A stretch of 64,000 nucleotides of DNA, from NCBI RefSeq assembly GCF_029227915.1, contig NC_079875.1, positions 24,498,001 to 24,562,000 on the forward strand. Reading direction: 5' to 3'. A model generated the notes under the pieces. That model saw nothing but the letters and a program-made list of their open reading frames with translations, was not told the origin of the DNA and ran no database searches. Below, one piece after another: positions 37,295 to 51,500 of this stretch (position 1 is its first letter; each line of letters begins with the position of its first letter). Both the position numbers and the translations under genes were made by a program. Origin of the DNA: Hydractinia symbiolongicarpus (Eukaryota; Cnidaria; Hydrozoa; Anthoathecata; Hydractiniidae).

Positions 37295-39959
37295 AGCTCG
37301 AGACGATATGTAATGGTTTTCTGGGTTGCGCCGCTGGGTTCCAAGTCTACCCTTCTAAGGGACGGTTTCTTGGTCAGCCCAAGCATTACGATACGATTTC
37401 TCAAGTGTTCATGTCTAAGGTCAGAAAGCTTTTCTGTTTCCAGGTTTGCTGCTTTTTATTCTTTGTCACAACCTCTCTAAGGGCTGGGTTCCAAGTCTAC
37501 CTCTCTTAGCCCTGGGCTCTGTGTCACTAGGTAAAAGCAACAACGATACCATTTGCAGCTGTCGACTTTTCTTTTTCCAAAGTTTAACAAAAGTTATTGG
37601 TTTTGGTGGACGGTGTCAATGAATGTGGCTGGTGTCTTGCAGGAGACAGGGGATGCTTACTCAAGGGCCCGCACCAGATCCCAAGCATGAGTGAATTTCA
37701 CCAATCCTCGTGTTTCCACATTCATAGGTGTTTGTTTCAGTACAGTCGAAATCCATTAACTTTCCGATTATCCCTGTAAAGGGGAGAATGCAGAAGTTCT
37801 ACAGCAGCTTCTTATTCTTTGGAGAGAAACCTCCTTTTTTTAATTAAACTTTCCGTCTTAAAAAGCTAGTTTTATCTGCATTGCGATGTAGTTACTCCTA
37901 TTCTCTTTTTTCTGTTTCTTACACAGATCCAGTTGACTGCCAGGAAAGACTGGTTAACACTGGGAAAGACTAGTGACTGTGGGAAAGACCACTGACGGTG
38001 GGAAAGACCATAGATCGTGAAGGCCTTTAGGTTTTGGTGACTGAAGAGTGTGTGTTCTTCATTGGTTAGGATGGGTCTTCAGTTGCAATCTCGAGACGAT
38101 TGATAACTCCTTCCAAAGAATGGAGTGTGGCGGATTTCGAAGCATAAAAGTTGACTGGGTGGTGAAGTGAATTACTTGTTTAAGCTCGAGACGATATGTA
38201 ATGGTTTTCTGGGTTGCCGCCGCTGGGTTCCAAGTCTACCTTTCTAAGGGGCGGTTTCTTGGTCAGCCCAAGCATTACGATACGATTTCTCAAGTGTTCA
38301 TGTCTAAGGTCAGAAAGCTTTTCTGTTTCCAGGTTTGCTGCTTTTTATTCTTTGTCACAACCTTTCTAAGGGCTGGGTTCCAAGTCTACCTCTCTTAGCC
38401 CTGGGCTCTGTGTCAGTAGGTAAAAGCAACAACGATACGATTTGCAGCTGTCGACTTTTCTTTTTCCAAAGTTTAACAAAAGTTATTGGTTTTGGTGGAC
38501 GGTGTCAATGAATGTGGCTGGTGTCTTGCAGGAGGCAGGGGATGCTTACTCAAGGGCCCGCACCAGATCCCAAGCATGAGTGAATTTCACCAATCCTCGT
38601 GTTTCCACATTCATAGGTGTTTGTTTCAGTACAGTCGAAATCCATTAACTTTCCGATTATCCCTGTAAAGGGGAGAATGCAGAAGTTCTACAGCAGCTTC
38701 TTATTCTTTGGAGAGAAACCTCCTTTTTTAATTAAACTTTCCGTCTTAAAAGACTAGTTTTATCTGCATTGCGATGTAGTTACTCCTATTTTCTTTTTCC
38801 TGTTTCTTACACAGATCCAGTTGACTGCCAGGAAAGACTGGTTGACACTGGGAAAGACTCGTGACTGTGGGAAAGACCACTGACGGTGGGAAAGACCATA
38901 GATCGTGAAGGCTTTTAGGTTTTGGTGACTAAAGAGTGTGTGTTCTTCATTGGTTAGGATGGGTCTTCAGTTGCAATCTCGAGACAATTGATAACTCCTT
39001 CCAAAGAATGGAGTGTGGCGGATTTCGAAGCATAAAAGTTGACTGGGTGGTGAAGTGAATTACTTGTTTAAGCTCGAGACGATATGTAATGGTTTTCTGG
39101 GTTGCCGCCGCTGGGTTCCAAGTCTACCTTTCTAAGGGGCGGTTTCTTGGTCAGCCCAAGCATTACGATACGATTTCTCAAGTGTTCATGTCTAAGGTCA
39201 GAAAGCTTTTCTGTTTCCAGGTTTGCTGCTTTTTATTCTTTGTCACAACCTTTCTAAGGGCTGGGTTCCAGGTCTACCTCTCTTAGCCCTGGGCTTTTTC
39301 TCAGTAGGTAAAAGCAACAACGATACGATTTGCAGCTGTCGACTTTTCTTTTTCCAAAGTTTAACAAAAGTTATTGGTTTTGGCGGACGGTGTCAATGAA
39401 TGTGGCTGGTGTCTTGCAGAACGCAGGGGATGCTTACTCAAGCGCCCGCACCAGATCCCAAGCATGAGTGAATTTCACCAATCCTCGTGTTTCCACATTC
39501 ATAGGTGTTTGTTTCAGTACAGTCGAAATCCATTAACTTTCCGATTATCCCTGTAAAGGGGAGAATGCAGAAGTTCTACAGCAGCTTCTTATTCTTTGGA
39601 GAGAAACCTCCTTTTTTTAATTAAACTTTCCGTCTTAAAAAGCTAGTTTTATCTGCATTGCGATGTAGTTACTCCTATTCTCTTTTTGCTGTTTCTTACA
39701 CAGATCCAGTTGACTGCCAGGAAAGACTGGTTGACACTGGGAAAGACTAGTGACTGTGGGAAAGACCACTGACGGTGGGAAAGACCATAGATCGTGAAGG
39801 CCTTTAGGTTTTAGTGACTGAAGAGTGTGTGTTCTTCATTGGTTAGGATGGGTCTTTAGTTGCAATCTCGAGACGATTGATAACTCCTTCCAAAGAATGG
39901 AGTGTGGCGGATTTCGGAGCATAAAAGTTGACTGGGTGGTGAAGTGAATTACTTGTTTA
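37295..39959 (+). repeat. Satellite monomers between heptamer and second pentamer blocks
   Basis: Three monomers (A, B, B). The first is a remnant of a third heptamer copy. The B copies carry GACTCGTGAC near 38868, GGGCTTTTTCTCAG near 39290, CAGAACGCAGG near 39417 and AAGCGCCCGC near 39441, marks found again about 14205 bp downstream. No gene is visible. Confidence 0.8.
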
Positions 39960-42900
39960 AGCTCGAGACGATATGTAATGGTTTTCTGGGTTGCGCCGCT
40001 GGGTTCCAAGTCTACTTTTCTAAGGGGCGGTTTCTTGGTCAGCCCAAGCATTACGATACGATTTCTCAAGTCTTCATGTCTAAGGTCAGAAAGCTTTTCT
40101 GTTTCCAGGTTTGCTGCTTTTTATTCTTTGTCACAACCTCTCTAAGGGCTGGGTTCCAAGTCTACCTCTCTTAGCCCTGGGCTCTGTGTCACTAGGTAAA
40201 AGCAACAACGATACCATTTGCAGCTGTCGACTTTTCTTTTTCCAAAGTTTAACAAAAGTTATTGGTTTTGGCGGACGGTGTCAATGAATGTGGCTGGTGT
40301 CTTGCAGGAGGCAGGGGATGCTTACTCAAGGGTCCGCACCAGATCCCAAGCATGAGTGAATTTCACCAATCCTTGTGTTTCCACATTCATAGGTGTTTGT
40401 TTCAGTACAGTCGAAATCCATTAACTTTCCGATTATCCCTGTAAAGGGGAGAATGCAGAAGTTCTACAGCAGCTTCTTATTCTTTGGAGAGAAACCTCCT
40501 TTTTTAATTAAACTTTCCGTCTTAAAAGACTAGTTTTATCTGCATTGCGATGTAGTTACTCCTATTCTCTTCTTCCTGTTTCTTACACAGATCCAGTTGA
40601 CTGCCAGGAAAGACTGGTTGACACTGGGAAAGACTAGTGACTGTGGGAAAGACCACTGACGGTGGGAAAGACCATAGATCGTGAAGGCTTTTAGGTTTTG
40701 GTGACTAAAGAGTGTGTGTTCTTCATTGGTTAGGATGGGTCTTCAGTTGCAATCTCGAGACAATTGATAACTCCTTCCAAAGAATGGAGTGTGGCGGATT
40801 TCGAAGCATAAAAGTTGACTGGGTGGTGAAGTGAATTACTTGTTTAAGCTCGAGACGATATGTAATGGTTTTCTGGGTTGCCGCCGCTGGGTTCCAAGTC
40901 TACCTTTCTAAGGGGCGGTTTCTTGGTCAGCCCAAGCATTACGATACGATTTCTCAAGTGTTCATGTCTAAGGTCAGAAAGCTTTTCTGTTTCCAGGTTT
41001 GCTGCTTTTTATTCTTTGTCACAACCTTTCTAAGGGCTGGGTTCCAGGTCTACCTCTCTTAGCCCTGGGCTTTTTCTCAGTAGGTAAAAGCAACAACGAT
41101 ACGATTTGCAGCTGTCGACTTTTCTTTTTCCAAAGTTTAACAAAAGTTATTGGTTTTGGCGGACGGTGTCAATGAATGTGGCTGGTGTCTTGCAGAACGC
41201 AGGGGATGCTTACTCAAGGGCCCGCACCAGATCCCAAGCATGAGTGAATTTCACCAATCCTCGTGTTTCCACATTCATAGGTGTTTGTTTCAGTACAGTC
41301 GAAATCCATTAACTTTCCGATTCTCCCTGTAAAGGGGAGAATGCAGAAGTTCTACAGCAGCTTCTTATTCTTTGGAGAGAAACCTCCTTTTTTTAATTAA
41401 ACTTTCCGTCTTAAAAAGCTAGTTTTATCTGCATTGCGATGTAGTTACTCCTATTCTCTTTTTGCTGTTTCTTACACAGATCCAGTTGACTGCCAGGAAA
41501 GACTGGTTGACACTGGGAAAGACTAGTGACTGTGGGAAAGACCACTGACGGTGGGAAAGACCATAGATCGTGAAGGCCTTTAGGTTTTAGTGACTGAAGA
41601 GTGTGTGTTCTTCATTGGTTAGGATGGGTCTTTAGTTGCAATCTCGAGACGATTGATAACTCCTTCCAAAGAATGGAGTGTGGCGGATTTCGGAGCATAA
41701 AAGTTGACTGGGTGGTGAAGTGAATTACTTGTTTAAGCTCGAGACGATATGTAATGGTTTTCTGGGTTGCGCCGCTGGGTTCCAAGTCTACCTTTCTAAG
41801 GGGCAGTTTCTTGGTCAGCCCAAGCATTACGATACGATTTCTCAAGTGTTCATGTCTAAGGTCAGAAAGCTTTTCTGTTTCCAGGTTTGCTGCTTTTTAT
41901 TCTTTGTCATAACCTCTCTAAGGGCTGGGTTCTAAGTCTACCTCTCTTAGCCCTGGGCTCTGTGTCAGTAGGTAAAAGCAACAACGATACGATTTGCAGC
42001 TGTCGACTTTTCTTTTTCCAAAGTTTAACAAAAGTTATTGATTTTGGCGGACGGTGTCAATGAATGTGGCTGGTGTCTTGCAGGAGACAGGGGATGCTTA
42101 CTCAAGGGCCCGCACCAGATCCCAAGCATGAGTGAATTTCACCAATCCTCGTGTTTCCACATTCATAGGTGTTTGTTTTAGTACAGTCGAAATCCATTAA
42201 CTTTCCGATTATCCCTGTATAGGGGAGAATGCAGAAGTTCTACAGCAGCTTCTTATTCTTTGGAGAGAAACCTCCTTTTTTTAAACTTTCCGTCTTAAAA
42301 AGCTAGTTTTATCTGCATTGCGATGTAGTTACTCCTATTCTCTTTTTTCTGTTTCTTACACAGATCCAGTTGACTGCCAGGAAAGACTGGTTGACACTGG
42401 GAAAGACTAGTGACTGTGGGAAAGACCACTGACGGTGGGAAAGACCATAGATCGTGAAGGCTTTTAGGTTTTGGTGACTGAAGAGTGTGTGTTCTTCATT
42501 GGTTAGGATGGGTCTTCAGTTGCTATCTCGAGACGATTGATAACTCCTTCCAAAGAATGGAGTGTTGCGGATTTCGAAGCATAAAAGTTGACTGGGTGGT
42601 GAAGTGAATTACTTGTTTAAGCTCGAGACGATATGTAATGGTTTTCTGCGTTGCCGCCGCTGGGTTCCAAGTCTACCTTTCTAAGGGGCGGTTTCTTGGT
42701 CAGCCCAAGCATTACGATACGATTTCTCAAGTGTTCATGTCTAAGGTCAGAAAGCTTTTCTGTTTTCAGGTTTGCTGCTTTTTATTTTTTGTCACAACCT
42801 CTCTAAGGGCTGGGTTCCAAGTCTACCTCTCTTAGCCTTGGGCTCTGTGTCAGTAGGTAAAAGCAACAACGATACGATTTGAGGCTGTCGACTTTTCTTT

Positions 42901-45900
42901 TTCCAAAGTTTAACAAAAGTTATTGGTTTTGGCGGACGGTGTCAATGAATGTGGCTGGTGTCTTGCAGGAGGCAGGGGATGCTTACTCAAGGGCCCGCAC
43001 CAGATCCCAAGCATGAGTGAATTTCACCAATCCTCGTGTTTCCACATTCATAGGTGTTTGTTTCAGTACAGTCGAAATCCATTAACTTTCCGATTATCCC
43101 TGTAAAGGGGAGAATGCAGAAGTTCTACAGCAGCTTCTTATTCTTTGGAGAGAAACCTCCTTTTTTAATTAAACTTTCCGTCTTAAAAGACTAGTTTTAT
43201 CTGCATTGCGATGTAGTTACTCCTATTCTCTTTTTCCTGTTTCTTACACAGATCCAGTTGACTGCCAGGAAAGACTGGTTGACACTGGGAAAGACTAGTG
43301 ACTGTGGGAAAGACCACTGACGGTGGGAAAGACCATAGATCGTGAAGGCTTTTAGGTTTTGGTGACTAAAGAGTGTGTGTTCTTCATTGGTTAGGATGGG
43401 TCTTCAGTTGCAATCTCGAGACAATTGATAACTCCTTCCAAAGAATGGAGTGTGGCGGATTTCGAAGCATAAAAGTTGACTGGGTGGTGAAGTGAATTAC
43501 TTGTTTAAGCTCGAGACGATATGTAATGGTTTTCTGGGTTGCCGCTGCTGGGTTCCAAGTCTACCTTTCTAAGGGGCGGTTTCTTGGTCAGCCCAAGCAT
43601 TACGATACTATTTCTCAAGTGTTCATGTCTAAGGTCAGAAAGCTTTTCTGTTTCCAGGTTTGCTGCTTTTTATTCATTGTCACAACCTCTCTAAGGGCTG
43701 GGTTCCAAGTCTACCTCTCTTAGCCTTGGGCTCTGTGTCAGTAGGTAAAAGCAACAACGATACGATTTGAGGCTGTCGACTTTTCTTTTTCCAAAGTTTA
43801 ACAAAAGTTATTGGTTTTGGCGGACGGTGTCAATGAATGTGGCTGGTGTCTTGCAGGAGGCAGGGGATGCTTACTCAAGGGCCCGCACCAGATCCCAAGC
43901 ATGAGTGAATTTCACCAATCCTCGTGTTTCCACATTCATAGGTGTTTGTTTCAGTACAGTCGAAATCCATTAACTTTCCGATTATCCCTGTAAAGGGGAG
44001 AATGGAGAAGTTCTACAGCAGCTTCTTATTCTTTGGAGAGAAACCTCCTTTTTTTAATTAAACTTTCCGTCTTAAAAAGCTAGTTTTATCTGCATTGCGA
44101 TGTAGTTACTCCTATTCTCTTTTTGCTGTTTCTTACACAGATCCAGTTGACTGCCAGGAAAGACTGGTTGACACTGGGAAAGACTAGTGACTGTGGGAAA
44201 GACCACTGACGGTGGGAAAGACCATAGATCGTGAAGGCCTTTAGGTTTTAGTGACTGAAGAGTGTGTGTTCTTCATTGGTTAGGATGGGTCTTTAGTTGC
44301 AATCTCGAGACGATTGATAACTCCTTCCAAAGAATGGAGTGTGGCGGATTTCGGAGCATAAAAGTTGACTGGGTGGTGAAGTGAATTACTTGTTTAAGCT
44401 CGAGACGATATGTAATGGTTTTCTGGGTTGCGCCGCTGGGTTCCAAGTCTACCTTTCTAAGGGGCGGTTTCTTGGTCAGCCCAAGCATTACGATACGATT
44501 TCTCAAGTCTTCATGTCTAAGGTCAGAAAGCTTTTCTGTTTCCAGGTTTGCTGCTTTTTATTCTTTGTCACAACCTCTCTAAGGGCTGGGTTCCAAGTCT
44601 ACCTCTCTTAGCCCTGGGCTCTGTGTCACTAGGTAAAAGCAACAACGATACCATTTGCAGCTGTCGACTTTTCTTTTTCCAAAGTTTAACAAAAGTTATT
44701 GGTTTTGGCGGACGGTGTCAATGAATGTGGCTGGTGTCTTGCAGGAGGCAGGGGATGCTTACTCAAGGGTCCGCACCAGATCCCAAGCATGAGTGAATTT
44801 CACCAATCCTTGTGTTTCCACATTCATAGGTGTTTGTTTCAGTACAGTCGAAATCCATTAACTTTCCGATTATCCCTGTAAAGGGGAGAATGCAGAAGTT
44901 CTACAGCAGCTTCTTATTCTTTGGAGAGAAACCTCCTTTTTTAATTAAACTTTCCGTCTTAAAAGACTAGTTTTATCTGCATTGCGATGTAGTTACTCCT
45001 ATTCTCTTCTTCCTGTTTCTTACACAGATCCAGTTGACTGCCAGGAAAGACTGGTTGACACTGGGAAAGACTAGTGACTGTGGGAAAGACCACTGACGGT
45101 GGGAAAGACCATAGATCGTGAAGGCTTTTAGGTTTTGGTGACTAAAGAGTGTGTGTTCTTCATTGGTTAGGATGGGTCTTCAGTTGCAATCTCGAGACAA
45201 TTGATAACTCCTTCCAAAGAATGGAGTGTGGCGGATTTCGAAGCATAAAAGTTGACTGGGTGGTGAAGTGAATTACTTGTTTAAGCTCGAGACGATATGT
45301 AATGGTTTTCTGGGTTGCCGCCGCTGGGTTCCAAGTCTACCTTTCTAAGGGGCGGTTTCTTGGTCAGCCCAAGCATTACGATACGATTTCTCAAGTGTTC
45401 ATGTCTAAGGTCAGAAAGCTTTTCTGTTTCCAGGTTTGCTGCTTTTTATTCTTTGTCACAACCTTTCTAAGGGCTGGGTTCCAGGTCTACCTCTCTTAGC
45501 CCTGGGCTTTTTCTCAGTAGGTAAAAGCAACAACGATACGATTTGCAGCTGTCGACTTTTCTTTTTCCAAAGTTTAACAAAAGTTATTGGTTTTGGCGGA
45601 CGGTGTCAATGAATGTGGCTGGTGTCTTGCAGAACGCAGGGGATGCTTACTCAAGGGCCCGCACCAGATCCCAAGCATGAGTGAATTTCACCAATCCTCG
45701 TGTTTCCACATTCATAGGTGTTTGTTTCAGTACAGTCGAAATCCATTAACTTTCCGATTATCCCTGTAAAGGGGAGAATGCAGAAGTTCTACAGCAGCTT
45801 CTTATTCTTTGGAGAGAAACCTCCTTTTTTTAATTAAACTTTCCGTCTTAAAAAGCTAGTTTTATCTGCATTGCGATGTAGTTACTCCTATTCTCTTTTT

Positions 45901-48833
45901 GCTGTTTCTTACACAGATCCAGTTGACTGCCAGGAAAGACTGGTTGACACTGGGAAAGACTAGTGACTGTGGGAAAGACCACTGACGGTGGGAAAGACCA
46001 TAGATCGTGAAGGCCTTTAGGTTTTAGTGACTGAAGAGTGTGTGTTCTTCATTGGTTAGGATGGGTCTTTAGTTGCAATCTCGAGACGATTGATAACTCC
46101 TTCCAAAGAATGGAGTGTGGCGGATTTCGGAGCATAAAAGTTGACTGGGTGGTGAAGTGAATTACTTGTTTAAGCTCGAGACGATATGTAATGGTTTTCT
46201 GGGTTGCGCCGCTGGGTTCCAAGTCTACCTTTCTAAGGGGCAGTTTCTTGGTCAGCCCAAGCATTACGATACGATTTCTCAAGTGTTCATGTCTAAGGTC
46301 AGAAAGCTTTTCTGTTTCCAGGTTTGCTGCTTTTTATTCTTTGTCACAACCTCTCTAAGGGCTGGGTTCTAAGTCTACCTCTCTTAGCCCTGGGCTCTGT
46401 GTCAGTAGGTAAAAGCAACAACGATACGATTTGCAGCTGTCGACTTTTCTTTTTCCAAAGTTTAACAAAAGTTATTGGTTTTGGCGGACGGTGTCAATGA
46501 ATGTGGCTGGTGTCTTGCAGGAGACAGGGGATGCTTACTCAAGGGCCCGCACCAGATCCCAAGCATGAGTGAATTTCACCAATCCTCGTGTTTCCACATT
46601 CATAGGTGTTTGTTTTAGTACAGTCGAAATCCATTAACTTTCCGATTATCCCTGTATAGGGGAGAATGCAGAAGTTCTACAGCAGCTTCTTATTCTTTGG
46701 AGAGAAACCTCCTTTTTTTAAACTTTCCGTCTTAAAAAGCTAGTTTTATCTGCATTGCGATGTAGTTACTCCTATTCTCTTTTTTCTGTTTCTTACACAG
46801 ATCCAGTTGACTGCCAGGAAAGACTGGTTGACACTGGGAAAGACTAGTGACTGTGGGAAAGACCACTGACGGTGGGAAAGACCATAGATCGTGAAGGCTT
46901 TTAGGTTTTGGTGACTGAAGAGTGTGTGTTCTTCATTGGTTAGGATGGGTCTTCAGTTGCTATCTCGAGACGATTGATAACTCCTTCCAAAGAATGGAGT
47001 GTTGCGGATTTCGAAGCATAAAAGTTGACTGGGTGGTGAAGTGAATTACTTGTTTAAGCTCGAGACGATATGTAATGGTTTTCTGCGTTGCCGCCGCTGG
47101 GTTCCAAGTCTATCTTTCTAAGGGGCGGTTTCTTGGTCAGCCCAAGCATTACGATACGATTTCTCAAGTGTTCATGTCTAAGGTCAGAAAGCTTTTCTGT
47201 TTTCAGGTTTGCTGCTTTTTATTTTTTGTCACAACCTCTCTAAGGGCTGGGTTCCAAGTCTACCTCTCTTAGCCTTGGGCTCTGTGTCAGTAGGTAAAAG
47301 CAACAACGATACGATTTGAGGCTGTCGACTTTTCTTTTTCCAAAGTTTAACAAAAGTTATTGGTTTTGGCGGACGGTGTCAATGAATGTGGCTGGTGTCT
47401 TGCAGGAGGCAGGGGATGCTTACTCAAGGGCCCGCACCAGATCCCAAGCATGAGTGAATTTCACCAATCCTCGTGTTTCCACATTCATAGGTGTTTGTTT
47501 CAGTACAGTCGAAATCCATTAACTTTCCGATTATCCCTTTAAAGGGGAGAATGCAGAAGTTCTACAGCAGCTTCTTATTCTTTGGAGAGAAACCTCCTTT
47601 TTTAATTAAACTTTCCGTCTTAAAAGACTAGTTTTATCTGCATTGCGATGTAGTTACTCCTATTCTCTTTTTCCTGTTTCTTACACAGATCCAGTTGACT
47701 GCCAGGAAAGACTGGTTGACACTGGGAAAGACTAGTGACTGTGGGAAAGACCACTGACGGTGGGAAAGACCATAGATCGTGAAGGCTTTTAGGTTTTGGT
47801 GACTAAAGAGTGTGTGTTCTTCATTGGTTAGGATGGGTCTTCAGTTGCAATCTCGAGACAATTGATAACTCCTTCCAAAGAATGGAGTGTGGCGGATTTC
47901 GAAGCATAAAAGTTGACTGGGTGGTGAAGTGAATTACTTGTTTAAGCTCGAGACGATATGTAATGGTTTTCTGGGTTGCCGCTGCTGGGTTCCAAGTCTA
48001 CCTTTCTAAGGGGCGGTTTCTTGGTCAGCCCAAGCATTACGATACTATTTCTCAAGTGTTCATGTCTAAGGTCAGAAAGCTTTTCTGTTTCCAGGTTTGC
48101 TGCTTTTTATTCATTGTCACAACCTCTCTAAGGGCTGGGTTCCAAGTCTACCTCTCTTAGCCTTGGGCTCTGTGTCAGTAGGTAAAAGCAACAACGATAC
48201 GATTTGAGGCTGTCGACTTTTCTTTTTCCAAAGTTTAACAAAAGTTATTGGTTTTGGCGGACGGTGTCAATGAATGTGGCTGGTGTCTTGCAGGAGGCAG
48301 GGGATGCTTACTCAAGGGCCCGCACCAGATCCCAAGCATGAGTGAATTTCACCAATCCTCGTGTTTCCACATTCATAGGTGTTTGTTTCAGTACAGTCGA
48401 AATCCATTAACTTTCCGATTATCCCTGTAAAGGGGAGAATGGAGAAGTTCTACAGCAGCTTCTTATTCTTTGGAGAGAAACCTCCTTTTTTTAATTAAAC
48501 TTTCCGTCTTAAAAGACTAGTTTTATCTGCATTGCGATGTAGTTACTCCTATTCTCTTTTTTCTGTTTCTTACACAGATCCAGTTGACTGCCAGGAAAGA
48601 CTGGTTGACACTGGGAAAGACTAGTGACTGTGGGAAAGACCACTGACGGTGGGAAAGACCATAGATCGTGAAGGCTTTTAGGTTTTGGTGACTGAAGAGT
48701 GTGTGTTCTTCATTGGTTAGGATGGGTCTTCAGTTGCTATCTCGAGACGATTGATAACTCCTTCCAAAGAATGGAGTGTTGCGGATTTCGAAGCATAAAA
48801 GTTGACTGGGTGGTGAAGTGAATTACTTGTTTA
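39960..48833 (+). repeat. Higher-order repeat: second, distinct pentamer duplication, period 4437 bp
   Basis: Monomers at 39960-44396 (A, B, A-variant, C, B-variant) recur at 44397-48833. Shared rare marks 4437 bp apart are CTCTTCTTCCTG near 40567 and 45004, GGGGCAGTTTC near 41810 and 46247, GGTTCTAAGTC near 41930 and 46367, TTTTAGTACAG near 42177 and 46614, CCTGTATAGGGG near 42213 and 46650, and a 5-bp loss in the T-run (CCTTTTTTTAAACTTTCC) near 42272 and 46710. None of these marks occurs in the first pentamer block, so this duplication is independent although the size is the same. The right edge falls near 48480. Confidence 0.88.
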
Positions 48834-51500
48834 AGCTCGAGACGATATGTAATGGTTTTCTGCGTTGCCGCCGCTGGGTTCCAAGTCTACCTTTCTAAGG
48901 GGCGGTTTCTTGGTCAGCCCAAGCATTACGATACGATTTCTCAAGTGTTCATGTCTAAGGTCAGAAAGCTTTTCTGTTTTCAGGTTTGCTGCTTTTTATT
49001 TTTTGTCACAACCTCTCTAAGGGCTGGGTTCCAAGTCTACCTCTCTTAGCCTTGGGCTCTGTGTCAGTAGGTAAAAGCAACAACGATACGATTTGAGGCT
49101 GTCGACTTTTCTTTTTCCAAAGTTTAACAAAAGTTATTGGTTTTGGCGGACGGTGTCAATGAATGTGGCTGGTGTCTTGCAGGAGGCAGGGGATGCTTAC
49201 TCAAGGGCCCGCACCAGATCCCAAGCATGAGTGAATTTCACCAATCCTCGTGTTTCCACATTCATAGGTGTTTGTTTCAGTACAGTCGAAATCCATTAAC
49301 TTTCCGATTATCCCTGTAAAGGGGAGAATGCAGAAGTTCTACAGCAGCTTCTTATTCTTTGGAGAGAAACCTCCTTTTTTTAATTAAACTTTCCGTCTTA
49401 AAAAGCTAGTTTTATCTGCATTGCGATGTAGTTACTCCTATTCTCTTTTTTCTGTTTCTTACACAGATCCAGTTGACTGCCAGGAAAGACTGGTTGACAC
49501 TGGGAAAGACTAGTGACTGTGGGAAAGACCACTGACGGTGGGAAAGACCATAGATCGTGAAGGCTTTTAGGTTTTGGTGACTAAAGAGTGTGTGTTCTTC
49601 ATTGGTTAGGATGGGTCTTCAGTTGCAATCTCGAGACAATTGATAACTCCTTCCAAAGAATGGAGTGTGGCGGATTTCGAAGCATAAAAGTTGACTGGGT
49701 GGTGAAGTGAATTACTTGTTTAAGCTCGAGACGATATGTAATGGTTTTCTGGGTTGCCGCTGCTGGGTTCCAAGTCTACCTTTCTAAGGGGCGGTTTCTT
49801 GGTCAGCCCAAGCATTACGATACTATTTCTCAAGTGTTCATGTCTAAGGTCAGAAAGCTTTTCTGTTTCCAGGTTTGCTGCTTTTTATTCATTGTCACAA
49901 CCTCTCTAAGGGCTGGGTTCCAAGTCTACCTCTCTTAGCCTTGGGCTCTGTGTCAGTAGGTAAAAGCAACAACGATACGATTTGAGGCTGTCGACTTTTC
50001 TTTTTCCAAAGTTTAACAAAAGTTATTGGTTTTGGCGGACGGTGTCAATGAATGTGGCTGGTGTCTTGCAGGAGGCAGGGGATGCTTACTCAAGGGCCCG
50101 CACCAGATCCCAAGCATGAGTGAATTTCACCAATCCTCGTGTTTCCACATTCATAGGTGTTTGTTTCAGTACAGTCGAAATCCATTAACTTTCCGATTAT
50201 CCCTGTAAAGGGGAGAATGGAGAAGTTCTACAGCAGCTTCTTATTCTTTGGAGAGAAACCTCCTTTTTTTAATTAAACTTTCCGTCTTAAAAGACTAGTT
50301 TTATCTGCATTGCGATGTAGTTACTCCTATTCTCTTTTTTCTGTTTCTTACACAGATCCAGTTGACTGCCAGGAAAGACTGGTTGACACTGGGAAAGACT
50401 AGTGACTGTGGGAAAGACCACTGACGGTGGGAAAGACCATAGATCGTGAAGGCTTTTAGGTTTTGGTGACTGAAGAGTGTGTGTTCTTCATTGGTTAGGA
50501 TGGGTCTTCAGTTGCTATCTCGAGACGATTGATAACTCCTTCCAAAGAATGGAGTGTTGCGGATTTCGAAGCATAAAAGTTGACTGGGTGGTGAAGTGAA
50601 TTACTTGTTTAAGCTCGAGACGATATGTAATGGTTTTCTGCGTTGCCGCCGCTGGGTTCCAAGTCTACCTTTCTAAGGGGCGGTTTCTTGGTCAGCCCAA
50701 GCATTACGATACGATTTCTCAAGTGTTCATGTCTAAGGTCAGAAAGCTTTTCTGTTTTCAGGTTTGCTGCTTTTTATTTTTTGTCACAACCTCTCTAAGG
50801 GCTGGGTTCCAAGTCTACCTCTCTTAGCCTTGGGCTCTGTGTCAGTAGGTAAAAGCAACAACGATACGATTTGAGGCTGTCGACTTTTCTTTTTCCAAAG
50901 TTTAACAAAAGTTATTGGTTTTGGCGGACGGTGTCAATGAATGTGGCTGGTGTCTTGCAGGAGGCAGGGGATGCTTACTCAAGGGCCCGCACCAGATCCC
51001 AAGCATGAGTGAATTTCACCAATCCTCGTGTTTCCACATTCATAGGTGTTTGTTTCAGTACAGTCGAAATCCATTAACTTTCCGATTATCCCTGTAAAGG
51101 GGAGAATGCAGAAGTTCTACAGCAGCTTCTTATTCTTTGGAGAGAAACCTCCTTTTTTTAATTAAACTTTCCGTCTTAAAAAGCTAGTTTTATCTGCATT
51201 GCGATGTAGTTACTCCTATTCTCTTTTTTCTGTTTCTTACACAGATCCAGTTGACTGCCAGGAAAGACTGGTTAACACTGGGAAAGACTAGTGACTGTGG
51301 GAAAGACCACTGACGGTGGGAAAGACCATAGATCGTGAAGGCCTTTAGGTTTTGGTGACTGAAGAGTGTGTGTTCTTCATTGGTTAGGATGGGTCTTCAG
51401 TTGCAATCTCGAGACGATTGATAACTCCTTCCAAAGAATGGAGTGTGGCGGATTTTGAAGCATAAAAGTTGACTGGGTGGTGAAGTGAATTACTTGTTTA
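47945..51500 (+). repeat. Higher-order repeat: two dimers (B-variant, C), period 1778 bp
   Basis: The pair B-variant (TATTCATTGTC, GATACTATTTC, GAGAATGGAGAAG) then C at 47945-49722 is repeated at 49723-51500. The two copies diverge near their 3' ends: the first C copy ends with the B-like CTAAAGAG and GAGACAATTG near 49582-49640, the second with CCTTTAGG and GATTTTGAAG near 51340-51460. Confidence 0.8.
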
